From: Chromera velia
Taxonomy: Eukaryota > Sar > Chromeraceae
Assembly: GCA_018398765.1 (NCBI GenBank)
Contig: JAHBMJ010000907.1
Coordinates: 57,891 to 119,323 of the forward strand
Direction of reading: 5' to 3'
DNA length: 61,433 nt
The number at the start of each line of letters is the position of its first letter. The first letter of the stretch is position 1. Below, piece after piece: positions 25,874 through 40,822 of this stretch. The notes beneath the pieces were generated by a model. The model was not told the origin of the DNA, made no database searches, and saw nothing but the letters and a program-made list of their open reading frames with translations. The position numbers were made by a program, and so were the translations under genes.

Positions 25874-26389
25874 TCTGCGGAGGGTGTAAGACGGATTTTT
25901 GCAGCATTTGTCACCTCATTCAATGAAGGAGAGGTCAACGGAGGAGCTTATTTACTGACGCTTTTTCTTTGACACAGAAGAGAGGGACGACTGACAGCTG
26001 ACGGGATGACAGGATTTTTGACAGAGAAGCATGCTTTGCGGATATGTTAAGATATTTCGATATTTCAATGGCTACTGTATGAAGTGTCTCCACTCAGGTG
26101 GCAAATGAACGCCGCAACGGTTTCTCTCGATTGCAAAAGAGAATTGATCAAGATGATCCCTCTTAGCCCATTCAACCTTTCACTGAAGAAAAACATAAAA
26201 GATTTTGTTCAGGTACGCCGGAACATGGACCACACACATGAAAAAACCACCTCGCGCGCAGCACGCACACAAACACAGAGAAAGAGACAGAGCGGGGGCC
26301 CAGGGCGGGGGGGGTAGGAGGGAGAAGGAAACAAAGACAGAGATGCATGCATCCACACAGAATCACGCAGACACTCGTAAGCAGTCAAG

Positions 26390-26431
<42 letters not shown>

Positions 26432-26445
26432 GATGGAGAGAGGGG

Positions 26446-26490
<45 letters not shown>

Positions 26491-26853
26491 GGAGAAAGAG
26501 AGAAGGAGAGAGACAAACGAAACGAAGCACGAAAGAAACAACGGAATGATAGGATTTATGTTCGACAAAACAGAAGAAGGAAAGAGGGGAGGTAAGATCG
26601 TAACCAGATCGTTCGTGCGAACGAAACAGTGAAGCACTGCCAGAAAGAAAGACAGACAGACAGGAAGTGACAGTCAGATAGACAGATGGACAGACATACA
26701 GAGAAAAAGAGAGAGGGGGGGGGAGAAGGAAAAAAAGAGACACAGACAGAAAGAAGGAAGAAGGGAGCAAGAGAGTGAGAGAGCGAGACAGGGGGGCGGG
26801 GGGGAAGGAAGGAGGCAGAGAAGGAGGAACTTCTCAGAGGAGGAAGAAAGGAG

Positions 26854-26889
<36 letters not shown>

Positions 26890-28025
26890 TGAAAGAAATC
26901 CAATTTATGCAAATATTACAAAGGATGAACAAATAAACGAAGGAAGGAGTGCAAGTATGATCTGACAGGTAAGAACCAGGGTAAGAGCTACTAGGGTAAG
27001 AGTAGGTAACTCGAAGAGTCTACGGTGAGAAGACAAAGAAGTGAAACGTTTCTAGTTAGTGAGTTAGATTTAGTGAGTTAATAGAAAACCTGATTAGTAA
27101 GTTGTAGCATAGCATAGCATATAGGTGTGACATGACTCTAGCTATGACTATGAGTCTATGACTATGAGTCTATGACGCGCCATCGTCATCTATATCCAGA
27201 GCTAGCTGGATACTTCTAACGTTAGGCAGGGAAAGGTTGTTATTTTCTAGGATGCCACCGCTATACTCAGGCTACCTTAAATAGCCTTTAATCAACACTA
27301 GAATCAACAGTTCAAACTAGAGTTCAAAATACAAATCAAAAGCTTCAATCTTTATCAAAGCTATACGTCAGCTATAAAAAAACAAAAAAAGAGAAGAAAA
27401 ATGAGTGATCGAGACCTGATTCGAGGGTTTTTTTTTTCTTTTTTACTTTTTGAGTCTTAAATTTTAACCTAGATTTTAATCTTGAACAACACAGTCAACA
27501 CTGCATAACATAATGTCAACATTCAAAAATAGTTGTACAACATTTGTGCAACATTCAATCTAGCATTCAATCGATCATTAAACAGTTATTTGACTGAAAA
27601 ACTATATAGCTGATCGAAAAAGAAAAAAAAAATACAGGTTTTAGGGAGATTTTTTTTTTTTTTAATAGCGGACGCTTTAGTAGCATGAAAGCTCTAATTA
27701 AATCAAAGCTGCTAACTCCTAAGTAAGGGTCTTCCATCCAACCCACTTCACCTCATAGTGGTGCCTTCTTTCACAAACAACTCGGTCGAAAATCTTTTTC
27801 ACAACGTACGTGAACAGCTAGGGGGTAGGAACAGAAAAAAAAAAATCTCAAAAACTTTTTTTTTCCCTAGTTTTTTTCCCGTCCCAGACATTACTTTAGA
27901 CCTCCGTGGTCAAACAACTGTTATTTCACAACTTATTTGAATGTTGTACAAATATTGTTCATGCATGTATTGCGTAAGTGTTGTTAAGTATTTCGATCTG
28001 AACTAAGTGAACTTTAAAAAATTAA
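25874..28025. other. Intergenic: microsatellites then AT-rich DNA
   Basis: This stretch holds (CA)n at 26392-26428, (GA)n at about 26450-26500 and again at 26853-26887, and general purine-rich simple sequence between them. From about 26900 it is AT-rich, with a small tandem repeat of TATGACTATGAGTC-like units near 27138-27175. No gene is seen. Protein-like reading frames at 26200-26900 are translations of the repeats. Confidence 0.6.
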
Positions 28026-28280
28026 GGGGCCATGTAAAAATTCATTTGAGTATCAGTGGCACGCAAATGGGCTCTAGGAGGGGAGGGGTCTCTGCGTGCC
28101 AGTCAAGCAAAAATAACAGTTCTTCTCTACTATTAAAACATATTTTTAAGTCAAAAAAACCAGGTTTTCACATTTTGGAGGGGGGTTGCGTTCTGCTATA
28201 TGGTGGAAGATAGGGGAGGNNNGGGGGGGGGGGTCTTGCATGCCACTAATTAACACTCAAATAAATTTTTACATGGCTCC
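28026..28280. mobile_element. Small inverted-repeat element (MITE or foldback candidate)
   Basis: The left arm (28026 to about 28067) and the right arm (about 28238-28280) are imperfect reverse complements over about 40 bp. Both contain CCATGTAAAAATT and ATTTGAGT, then a GTGGCAYGCAA block. The 170-bp centre is G-rich, contains a 3-N gap (28220-28222) and has no coding potential. No target-site duplication is evident. Confidence 0.6.
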
Positions 28281-28705
28281 TAAAATAATAAAATTTTATT
28301 GGAAAAAAAAAAAATAAATTTAAAGAAAAGATCTCCTGAATCCTATAGATCTCCTCAGATCGATTACTTTTTTTCTTTCTCACTATTATTGTCAAGTTTT
28401 TTCGCCAACGTTTCGATCAGCTGATTAAACTCAGTATAGGACCTGGTGGTAACTTTTAAAATCGAATTCAGAAGATTTGAAAGATCTTATATATAGGTCT
28501 ATATAGATATAGGTTAGTATATGACTAATCAAGTCATAAATTTATATAGGTGGCTTACTACTACTAGTAGGTAGCTCTGATCAACTGAACAATTAAGTTT
28601 ATTTTGCAGGCGCAAAAGTCGGATGCTCTCTCGTAGGAAAGCTTTCACATATACTAAATTCTGGACAGGTCAGCCAAAACCAGGAATTTAAAATCTCAAC
28701 TGGGT

Positions 28706-32550
<3,845 letters not shown>

Positions 32551-32701
32551 GTCCAAACCGGTCCGCAGGCAGGCAGAGGGCAGAGCATCAAATGAAAAAG
32601 AAAAAATGCAGCCGGCTGCACATGTTTCGTTCACAGCGTACAAACGCATCACGCCCATCATGCCGTAAGCCCCTCCCACCGAAGAGTATGTGCGATTAAG
32701 A

Positions 32702-32702
<1 letters not shown>

Positions 32703-32743
<41 letters not shown>

Positions 32744-32750
32744 ATGTGTG

Positions 32751-32846
<96 letters not shown>

Positions 32847-32855
32847 AGTGTGTGT

Positions 32856-32912
<57 letters not shown>
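32703..32912. repeat. (TG)n array followed by (GA)n
   Basis: TG repeats at about 32703-32885 are followed by GA at 32886-32912, in the spacer between the end of the kinase reading frame (32967) and the next minus-strand exon. Unlike the intronic arrays, TG here is on the strand opposite to the neighbouring genes. Confidence 0.95.
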
Positions 32913-32918
<6 letters not shown>

Positions 32919-32966
32919 AGAGTGGGTGTCTGACCAAATATGCCCGTGCAACCTTGTGTATATGTT

Positions 32967-34556
32967 TCACCCACGGCCAAGTGCGTCTGTATGTATACAT
33001 GGCTTTTCAAGCGCGCTGGAGACCTGCAGGGGAAAATTTAAACCACCAACACCGCCCCTTCTTTTGAGATTTCTCTGAACGCAGAAGGCTTTGAGTTTCT
33101 CTCTCACTCTCTCTCTCTGTGCCTCCTTCCCTCTGTGTGCTTGTGCGAGCGCGTGCGCTTCAGTGTGCGTAGATGGGTGGGTGACACCTGCCGGAAGAAA
33201 CTTGCCTTTTCCGGGAAGTCCCTGATCCCTCTTCACTGGTGGGCCAGTTTCTTCGTCCATAGGGTTCTCTTTTCCCTGCCCGGAGGAAGGTCGGTGTTCA
33301 GCCGCTTGGGGAGACTGCGGAGACGCATCTGATGGGAGAGTGTCTGGGTCTAGTTGGAGCCTGTGGAAACAAAACTCCGACAGGACTTCCACAAATTCCT
33401 TCATGGTGGGTCTCTCTTCGGGGCTCTCTCTCATGCCCCTCTCAAAGAGAGACAAGACCTTCTCCGCCCCCTCAGCAGAGAGACCCCAGGGGAAGTTCAA
33501 AGGAAAAGGGGAAGAATCCGAAGGGGATTTTCGAAGAAGGGAGAGGATTTCTGAGGCGGGGGCGCGCTTGTTTTCCAGCAGTTCTAAACACATACAGCTG
33601 AACGAGAAGCTATCAGAGAGACGAGAAGGGGGAGAACTTGGATCGGACTTCTCGTCCGATTGAGACGCAAGCACTTCTGGCGCTGCGTACTGTTTGTCAA
33701 ACTCCCTGACCTCATCCCCCTCTGCCACTACCCCTCCAAAGTCTGACAGTTTCACCCGCACATCCACGAGCCTCGTCCTCTTGTCGGTCCTGGGGGCGGA
33801 GACGGCAGACTGAGGCACAATGGCGTAAACTACGAGGAAGTTCTCTGCCTTCACGTCACTGTGGAAGACGTGCTTGGTCAGGCGACGGCTGCCACACTTC
33901 ACTTGCTTTGCCGTGTGCTCATGCAGGAATTCGAGGGCCTTCGCTGCTTGCAGCAGCAGGCCTAGGATCAGTGAGGGTCCAGCGGCGGGGGGGCCGTCTC
34001 TTCGGGATAGTCGACGGACGTACGTAGCGAGGCTGCATTCGCAGCGCTCGAGGATAATTGCGGGCCCCTTCGTGCTTTTAGGGCAAAACCCATAGATGAC
34101 CACAATGTGGGGGTTTTGCAAGTTCTGGGAAATCCTTGCCTCCCTCTCTGCCTCCTTTTCGAGGTTTGGAGGTTTCTCCCCAGGGCTTCCCTCTGCTTCT
34201 TTGAAAACTTTTATTGCCGCAGGGTCTCCCCTGAAATGCCCCAAATAAACATCCCCAAAAGTGCCCTTGCCAACTTGTCTGGAGAAGCTCAGGTCAGTCG
34301 ATGCGACAGGCCGCGGGTCCATGACGGGAAGAATCAAGACGCTCGACCTCGACACAAGAGAACAGACTGACAGTGCAATGGCATTGGCTTGGGTAGACGG
34401 GTGCATGCCGAGACGGGACCTCAACATGTGCACCTCAGCTTGGGGCTGAAAGGGGCAGGAAGACTGAGGATTCTGGGGGGGAGTCCATGCATCAGATTTC
34501 CAAGTCCACTTGACACTCAGCATATATGTCTGTAGAGAGAGAGAGAGCGGGATCAT
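32967..34556 (-). CDS. Protein kinase, TKL-like, single exon
   Basis: The open frame runs from 34556 to 32967 (529 residues). The likely start is the Met at 34322 (MDPRPVASTDLSF, residue 79 of the frame) just before the kinase domain. Part of the N-terminal extension follows CTCTCTCTACAG and may be spliced. All core kinase elements are present (open-frame numbering): Gly-loop GKGTFGDVYLG (96-106), AIK lysine 116, a Glu-rich alpha-C helix, catalytic loop HSDVKAEN (His in place, Ser for Arg; D234, N239), DFG (272-274), and APE (292-294) after a short activation segment. The C-lobe ends near RPTMKEFVEVL. The DFG-to-APE spacing is short. The tail is Pro/Ser- and charge-rich. It should act as an active Ser/Thr-type kinase, since HSD retains the catalytic Asp. 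Substrate is unknown. Confidence 0.85.
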   Translation of the reverse strand: MIPLSLSLQTYMLSVKWTWKSDAWTPPQNPQSSCPFQPQAEVHMLRSRLGMHPSTQANAIALSVCSLVSRSSVLILPVMDPRPVASTDLSFSRQVGKGTFGDVYLGHFRGDPAAIKVFKEAEGSPGEKPPNLEKEAEREARISQNLQNPHIVVIYGFCPKSTKGPAIILERCECSLATYVRRLSRRDGPPAAGPSLILGLLLQAAKALEFLHEHTAKQVKCGSRRLTKHVFHSDVKAENFLVVYAIVPQSAVSAPRTDKRTRLVDVRVKLSDFGGVVAEGDEVREFDKQYAAPEVLASQSDEKSDPSSPPSRLSDSFSFSCMCLELLENKRAPASEILSLLRKSPSDSSPFPLNFPWGLSAEGAEKVLSLFERGMRESPEERPTMKEFVEVLSEFCFHRLQLDPDTLPSDASPQSPQAAEHRPSSGQGKENPMDEETGPPVKRDQGLPGKGKFLPAGVTHPSTHTEAHALAQAHRGKEAQRERVREKLKAFCVQRNLKRRGGVGGLNFPLQVSSALEKPCIHTDALGRG

Positions 34557-34647
34557 GGGATGACCGAGCGTTATAAGTTAACTGCGCATGCAGTTGACCA
34601 ACTGGTTGCTTGCATTGCATGGGGAGCATATGGGGAGCTAGCAGCAA

Positions 34648-36030
34648 GCGCATACCCTGGACATTAATTTGTGTGCATTTTTATAAAAACTAAGTTATAG
34701 ATGCATTCAACTTTAAAGAAATCTGGTCCTGGAGAAAATTTACTTTTCAAATCATTTACTGTCATTTAACATTGACATGAAACTTTTCTTTCCTTGCAAT
34801 TTGCGACACAAAGTCTGATTTCTCTGTTCTCTCCCTGGGTGCACCGCTCATCTCCAAAGCAAGGGGGGTGTGCAGGGTTTGCACGACAGATTTCACACTG
34901 CGTGACAGGGCGATGAGCCGGCCTGGAAGGCTCAGTCTCAGCGGAAGGAAACATTCTGTTGCATCTCCGGACTCCCCCGCAGACTCTAAGGGGGCCTTCA
35001 CATTTAAAACACAAGGCTTTTACGTGCAACCATAAGAGTTTCAGCTCTCCCATCCACACACCTTGCTCAATGACATCTATCAAGAGATCCCTCCATTTAG
35101 GACCCCAGACTCGAAGAAGGGTTTCCACTGTGTGTAGTTCTGTCTCCCCACTGTGAAACTTGCTGAAAAAAGATCCTTTCACTGGCGTGTGCTTTAACTG
35201 AGTCCGTGCTTTGGTCACTATTCCCTCACTCCAGAGAGCAGCTGTCAATCCAAGTGCCCAATCCGTTTCTGCCTTTAACCCTACTTCCTCTGTCTTAACA
35301 ACATGCACCACATAGAGACGGACTGTCTCTCTCTTCATGCATTTTACCCAATCTGTCCCCCATTCTGCAGAAAAATAAAATTTAAAATTGTGTCAGCCGG
35401 GAATCCCCCACACAGGATGCTCAGCAATCGTATAAGCCTTCTTCTCCCTATCTCGGGGGCCCGCTTTCTGCAACCCTACCCACACTCTGAAAATCCCCTC
35501 GTCAATGGTGCCTGTAATGATATACGGCACAAAGTCTCCCGCTTTCACTTTCTTATAAGCAAACTTCTCATTTTTCTCTTCTAACACTTGCACAAGAAGT
35601 GCTCTGTCTATCCACACAGCCTCTGCTTCCTTTTGAATCGACCTCCAGATCTCAATTAACAAAGGAGGAAGTGTGCACATTGTTGTTTACAGGCGGCGAA
35701 GCCGCAATCCCCCCTGCCCAGCTTCAAGGCGGCCGCAAAAAAAAAAAATTGGCTTTTTTAGGGCTCTAAAGCTCGGGATCTGCTGGATAAGTCTTCCAGG
35801 TGGGGGTTTGGACTTTCATTTTTCTTCTTGACCTCTCTCACTAACAGTAGAGATCACAACAGGAGCATAAAAAAAAGACCTCAGTGGAGACGGCATGTAA
35901 TAATCAGATGTATGCATGCACTCTTCATTGCATGCATGTGACATCTGTATCGGTAGACGGGCATCAATGCGCGGCGCTCCAGCGGCGTAGCTCAGAAAAG
36001 GGCCCACAAATTAATGTCCAGGGTATGCGC
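34648..36030. mobile_element. 1.38-kb candidate element with perfect 26-bp inverted ends
   Basis: The 26 bp at 34648-34673 are the exact reverse complement of 36005-36030 (outer end GCGCATACCCTGG). The similarity stops abruptly on both sides. No matching short direct repeats flank the ends. Between them lie two minus-strand coding segments (35680-35393 and about 35375-34766) of unrecognised family. This could be a small DNA transposon, or a captured gene between two copies of a repeat. Confidence 0.5.
34766..35680 (-). CDS. Unrecognised two-exon gene inside the inverted-repeat element
   Basis: The first segment (ATG 35680 to near 35393) encodes MCTLPPLLIEIWRSIQKEA, then VWIDRALLVQVLEE and VPYIITGTIDEGIFRVWVGL, which looks like folded protein. 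A TTTTCTGCAG acceptor at about 35376 opens a second segment with ETVRLYVVHVVKTEEVGLKA, TLLRVWGPKWRDLLIDVIEQ and then a Cys-rich tail (CFKCEGPLRVCGG, VTQCEICRANPAHPPC), stopping at 34766. The donor for the first exon is not certain, because phases do not match cleanly at the best GT. I recognise neither a transposase nor any other domain. The Cys pairs may bind zinc. Confidence 0.45.
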
Positions 36031-37836
36031 ATGCAGGGCCGCCATAGGGCCGCCATGGCCGCGCCATGGCGGCGCACCGGGGATCGCCAAAATAACTCCA
36101 CATATTTTTCGAGTCGACCTATACTTTCCGCACAATTATTTTTTAGGGGGAGAGGGGGGGGGAGAGATGGGGAGAGCTTAAGTTTTCAAACTATTTTTCG
36201 ACAAGTTGAACATAAAAAAACTCGTTTTCCACCTCGGCTCCGATGGTTCTAGATCACCCAGATTCACTCTAGATTTTGGTATAAAATATATGTACTTAGT
36301 TTTTTTAGAATGATATTAAGAATATATAATTTTTATTAGTGCCATTCTTCTTAGAATTATATACCATCAAGACTTGTCATACATCATCAGCTACTTTATC
36401 AACCAGTGTCTTTATCAGTGTTTGTGTCAAACTCATTCACTTCACAGAAAACGGAATAAAATGGACAGAAAAGAACAGGGAGAAAGAAATAACAAACGCA
36501 GACGAGCAGAGACAGAGAAGCAGACCGCGGATTGAGTAAGACTAAGCAGGACACTAGGCAGGACACGCCTGCCAACCCATACCGGACCCGCCGGGAGGTC
36601 ACGAATAGAGAAGCGGATAGCACAGTCCAGAAAAGAAGATGAGAGAACGAAAAGAAAAAAGAAGAGAGAAGCTGTTACCTCCAGCCTTCAAGCACTCTTT
36701 CAGATCAAGTGTGAAGGTTAGACGTGCGCACACAGAAGATTGAAACGAAAGTTGTGATCGTGCCCCTCGCTCGCGCGATGTCCGCGTACCCCAAAGGGCC
36801 AAACAAACAAGGAGGAAAAATTTAGAGCCCTGCAAGCCACGTGAACCGAACTCGGAGAGCTAGTACCCACAATTTAAACGTCGATTGCTATGATGCAACC
36901 AGATCATGTATGCCAGACGTTGCCAGCAAACAACCAATCACATCCATCAGGTTGCATTGTGTGCCTTCTTCTGTAGTAATACATGAAAAGAGGAGTCTTT
37001 GAAAGTCTGCTGATAAGACTCTTTCACAAGCGTTCGCAAGAGTTGAAACAGCCATCCGGGCAGCACCAAAGACGGACACAGACATATACAGATATGCATG
37101 AGCAAACTTTCAAATGTTGAGTATGAGTATAGAGTGCAGTAGGAATAAGTAGATCGATCTCTACTTACTAACCACTTCTTAGAAGATTAACGGGGGGGGT
37201 ATTGACTTAAAGTTTGTTTCTAGTGTCTAACCTGTTCTTTTTCTGCCTTTTCCTTCTATTCTGTTTACTGATCTCACTGCTAGCTCTCTTGTTCATATGA
37301 CCTCAAGCTTAAATTGACTCTCCTCCTTCTGACTTCAGGATTTGCTAAGTACTTCTTATCCCTCTGTTATGACCAGCGCACTGTCTATTCCTCCTTCCTC
37401 TTAGCCTTCCCCCTGCACTCCTTTGATCCCCCGAATGCACGCGCTTACCACTTTCAGGTGGGCAATCTACAATTAGGCTCGGATCCGGCCGTATGTCTTG
37501 CTCACATGTTGCTTCCATTTCTTATTTAATTACTCGGCCAACCTCTTCAAGAACATCCTTGCCTCTCCCTTCATCGTGCCGTCAACCACACTCACGAGTG
37601 GAGTGAAGTCACACCCTCTGTTCACGCTTGTCTGCCTATGTTTCCTCTTCTTTTCTTCTGCTGCTACTTTGAGGGTTTGAGTCCAGGTTACGTTCTCTCT
37701 CGAGGCGGCGTATGGGTTTATTACCCTGGTATCGAAAATTGCCAGCCTCTGTGGAGCGTAAGCTCCCCAGACTTGGAAGTCCCCCCTTAGCGCCGGACAT
37801 CCCTGTACCTCCCCTTCCTCCCTGATGATCGGCTCT
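36031..37836. other. No gene seen
   Basis: The stretch starts with a GC-rich palindromic patch (CCGCCATGG blocks, 36038-36078) and is then mostly AT-rich. It holds scattered short frames without protein character. The part from about 37300 may be the 3' portion of the retroelement whose coding remnant lies at 37837-38151. Confidence 0.5.
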
Positions 37837-38151
37837 TTAATTTACGCGGACCACGCCCATTGGGTATACCTCCGCTGCTAGACTCGCCCATGTGCGGTTG
37901 ACTTCATCATGTTGCAGTGTTGGCAGGCCCCCTACTGAACAGTTAAGGGCATGTTGCAGATTCCACCCTCCTCCACATCCCTCGCATCTGCTCTTCTCCG
38001 AGTCCCCCCCTACCCTCCCCTGATATCGGATTATCATCGTATCCCGGAACTCGTCTGGGCTGAGATTCATTCCGTACTCCTTTAGGGGGGTGGCCGTCAG
38101 CCATTCTGACTGATCAACCGGGTGTCTTCCCTCGAAGTACTTTTATTATTG
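37837..38151 (-). pseudogene. Reverse transcriptase C-terminal remnant
   Basis: On the minus strand, from about 38151, the frame reads SEWLTATPLKEYGMNLSPDE, then FRDTMIIRYQGRV, then CEGCGGGWNLQHALNCSVGG and LPTLQHDEVNR. The spacing C-x2-CG-x5-HAL-x-C-x2-GG-x4-x-H is the zinc-binding knuckle found at the end of many retroelement reverse transcriptase proteins, preceded as usual by a WL-x3-P-x5-G-x3-L-x4-FRD block. The upstream polymerase domain is missing and the frame ends at a stop at 37837, so this is a 5'-truncated copy. Confidence 0.7.
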
Positions 38152-38721
38152 GTTCATTTAGTAGAAAAAAACCTAATGTAAAGATGTGACAGCCTAGGTA
38201 GCAACATAGAGAAGTCAAACATTTTTTACTCTGAGACTCTGAGTAAGACTTCTACATATCTGTAGTATTACAGGATTTTTTTTTTTATGACTGACAGTTC
38301 AAAGTTAAACTTGAAAGTGAGAGTCCGTTCTAGCTTAATACTACCCTGTATACAGTTAAAGTTATGTAAAATCCGATTCTGACTTAGACACTCTCACATC
38401 ATTTGAGTGATGAAATTGCACATCTTTTTAATAGTAAAACTTTTACGATATAGTTTTTATATTCCCTTTCGTAGCCATGTGATTCTTGCTTTTTTTTTTT
38501 GCCCCCTCTTAAAGTACTAAAAACCACGCTGTCTCTGAACATACACTCTATTTTGATACTGCACACTGACTCATACCGTTCGGAGTCATACAGGCTTTAA
38601 TTCTATTGAGCCTTTGAATCGGCTCACCTCCGTCACTGTTGATCTCTCTTTGCGATACAAGCTTGAAGGAAACAAGAAAGAAAGGGAGCATCTGCATCGA
38701 TCTCCTCCCTTCCAACCCCAC
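38152..38721. other. AT-rich spacer, nothing recognised
   Basis: AT-rich sequence with short T and A runs lies between the retroelement remnant and the 3' end of the ankyrin gene. Part of it must hold the ankyrin 3' untranslated region, but I cannot place a polyadenylation signal. Confidence 0.5.
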
Positions 38722-40791
38722 TCATGCGATCTTCGTGCACTCTTCGAGAAATGGCTGCAGCATCTCTACCTGGTCTTCCAAGGCTGAGGCTCTGCGGGAG
38801 CGAAGTAGTTCCAAAACTTTCGTGTGCCCCGCTTCCTCAGCAGCCTTCAGAGGAGTTCTCCCACCCTGCGTGCGTCAACCATCCTTTTAGTCATTTGGTC
38901 AGTCATTCAGGCATCCATGCATGAACACATTTGAACGTGGTGCCCACCAACGTCAACATTTCAACACAAAGAGTTGCGCAGAGGGTGCGCACTGGAAGGA
39001 GGGCGAAAAGGCGAAATGAAGAAAGAACAGCCCAAAGAAAGACACGCTCCAATGTGCATGAGCTCAGTGACACGCGGACAGACGTTCTCTCTCTTTCTGT
39101 TGGAAATGTGCATACAAGAGAGTCAGCAGATGGCAGAATGAGACAGGAAAGAGAGCCTAAAGACACAGATAGGCCGACAGGCTGACAGGCTATAGGACCT
39201 TTTTCTTTCACAAGAACGAAAACTGAAAGACCATTCAGAACGGGCGACCGACAGAAAGAGATGAACTCTGAGACAGCGTTGAATGACGCTTGCCCGAAGG
39301 ACACGACTCAACAAACAGAAAAAAAAAGAAAGACACATGCATCAACAGACTGCATGATGCCTGATCGACCCACCCACTCACCCGGTTGGGTTTCTCTATC
39401 TGTGCCCCCTTCTGGAGAAGAAACTCGACCATGGGAATGTCACATTGGGAGACTGCCCTCAAAAGGGGTGTGGATCCATTCTGCACACGCGCATCCATCC
39501 ATCCATCCGGACTCTCTCTGCCTGCGTCTCTCTCAGTCCTTTATGAATGACCAGGCCACGCTTCGTTCATCTGGTCCGACATTCGTTTGTTCGTTTAGTC
39601 ATTAACTAAAAACAGACAGACCGACCGACGTCACTTCAAAGAGGTCTCTGAGTGTTCTGCGTGATTTCACAGCAGTGCCTCCTTTCTTTTGTACTTCTTT
39701 TCCTCATATCGTTTTCCTCACTCTCTGACTTGTACTATAGCAGTTTGGGCGACTTTTCGATTAAGTGTCTACCTGACAGTTTGACAGTCTGACTGCCTCT
39801 CTGTATCACTGACTGACGTAATTGGTACAGTCGACTTCAGCCCCCTTCTTGGAGAGGAAATTCACTATCTCAAGCCATCCGTTGTCAGCAGCGGCAAACA
39901 AGGGAGTCTCTCCGCCCTGCAACAAGAGGCAATAAATACACACAGAGAGAAAAGCGGCAGAGAGGCTGTGAAGGTCACGTGTGGCGAAAAAAAGAAAGAA
40001 TTTCTCTGTTCCCATGTGCCGCTCAGGTATTTAGCGGTTCACAACATTCCTTCCCTAAAGCATGGGCAAACACAAGCAGTCCCGTTTCTGTAAAACTTGA
40101 CGTCGATGTGAAAAAAGCAACGGTAGCAAAGCTTTTTCGAAATCGATGAAGCCATCAGCCACCCGACGCTAGAGTCCTTCCGATGTTCCCACTGCATGGC
40201 ACACACACCCCACCTTTGTTTCCGAATCTACAGAGGCCCCGTTCTCGACCAGAAACTCCACAGTCTCCAGGTGGCCTTTCCATGCAGCTGCGTACAGAGG
40301 GGTCTCGTGAAGCCACTGCAGAGAAGGAATAGGAGCGAAACGATGAAATCGGAGAGAACGAGAGAGGAAGCAGGGAACCTGCCATCCCGACAAGACCACA
40401 AGAAGCGTGTCTTGATTCGTCGATTGGAGGTGGAGTGTGCATGACAGACAAAGTTTTGAACCATGAAAAAAAAAGCGGGAAAGAATGGAGAGGGTCTCTC
40501 TTTCTTCTTCCCTTCCCTTCCAGGAAGGAACGGTGCTCTCTTGTAAAATACATGAGTCGTGACTGACTCGCTCTCACTGCCCCCCCCTCCACTTTTTTTT
40601 TTTTTCTGACGCTGCCATTGACTCGATCGCTACCTGCCTACCGACCAACCCCGTCTGCAGTGTCAATGTTCCCGCCGTTCTCAAACAGGAACCTGACGAC
40701 CGAAAGGAAGCCGTTCTTCGCCGCAGCAAACACTCCCTGCATGCAGACACACATCAACGCGCGAACATGCACACACCCACACACCCACACC

Positions 40792-40822
<31 letters not shown>

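Noticed and set aside
26205-26912. Charged and Ser/Leu-rich reading frames over 26205-26912
   Set aside because: They derive from (CA)n and (GA)n simple sequence and have no splice-site or codon support.
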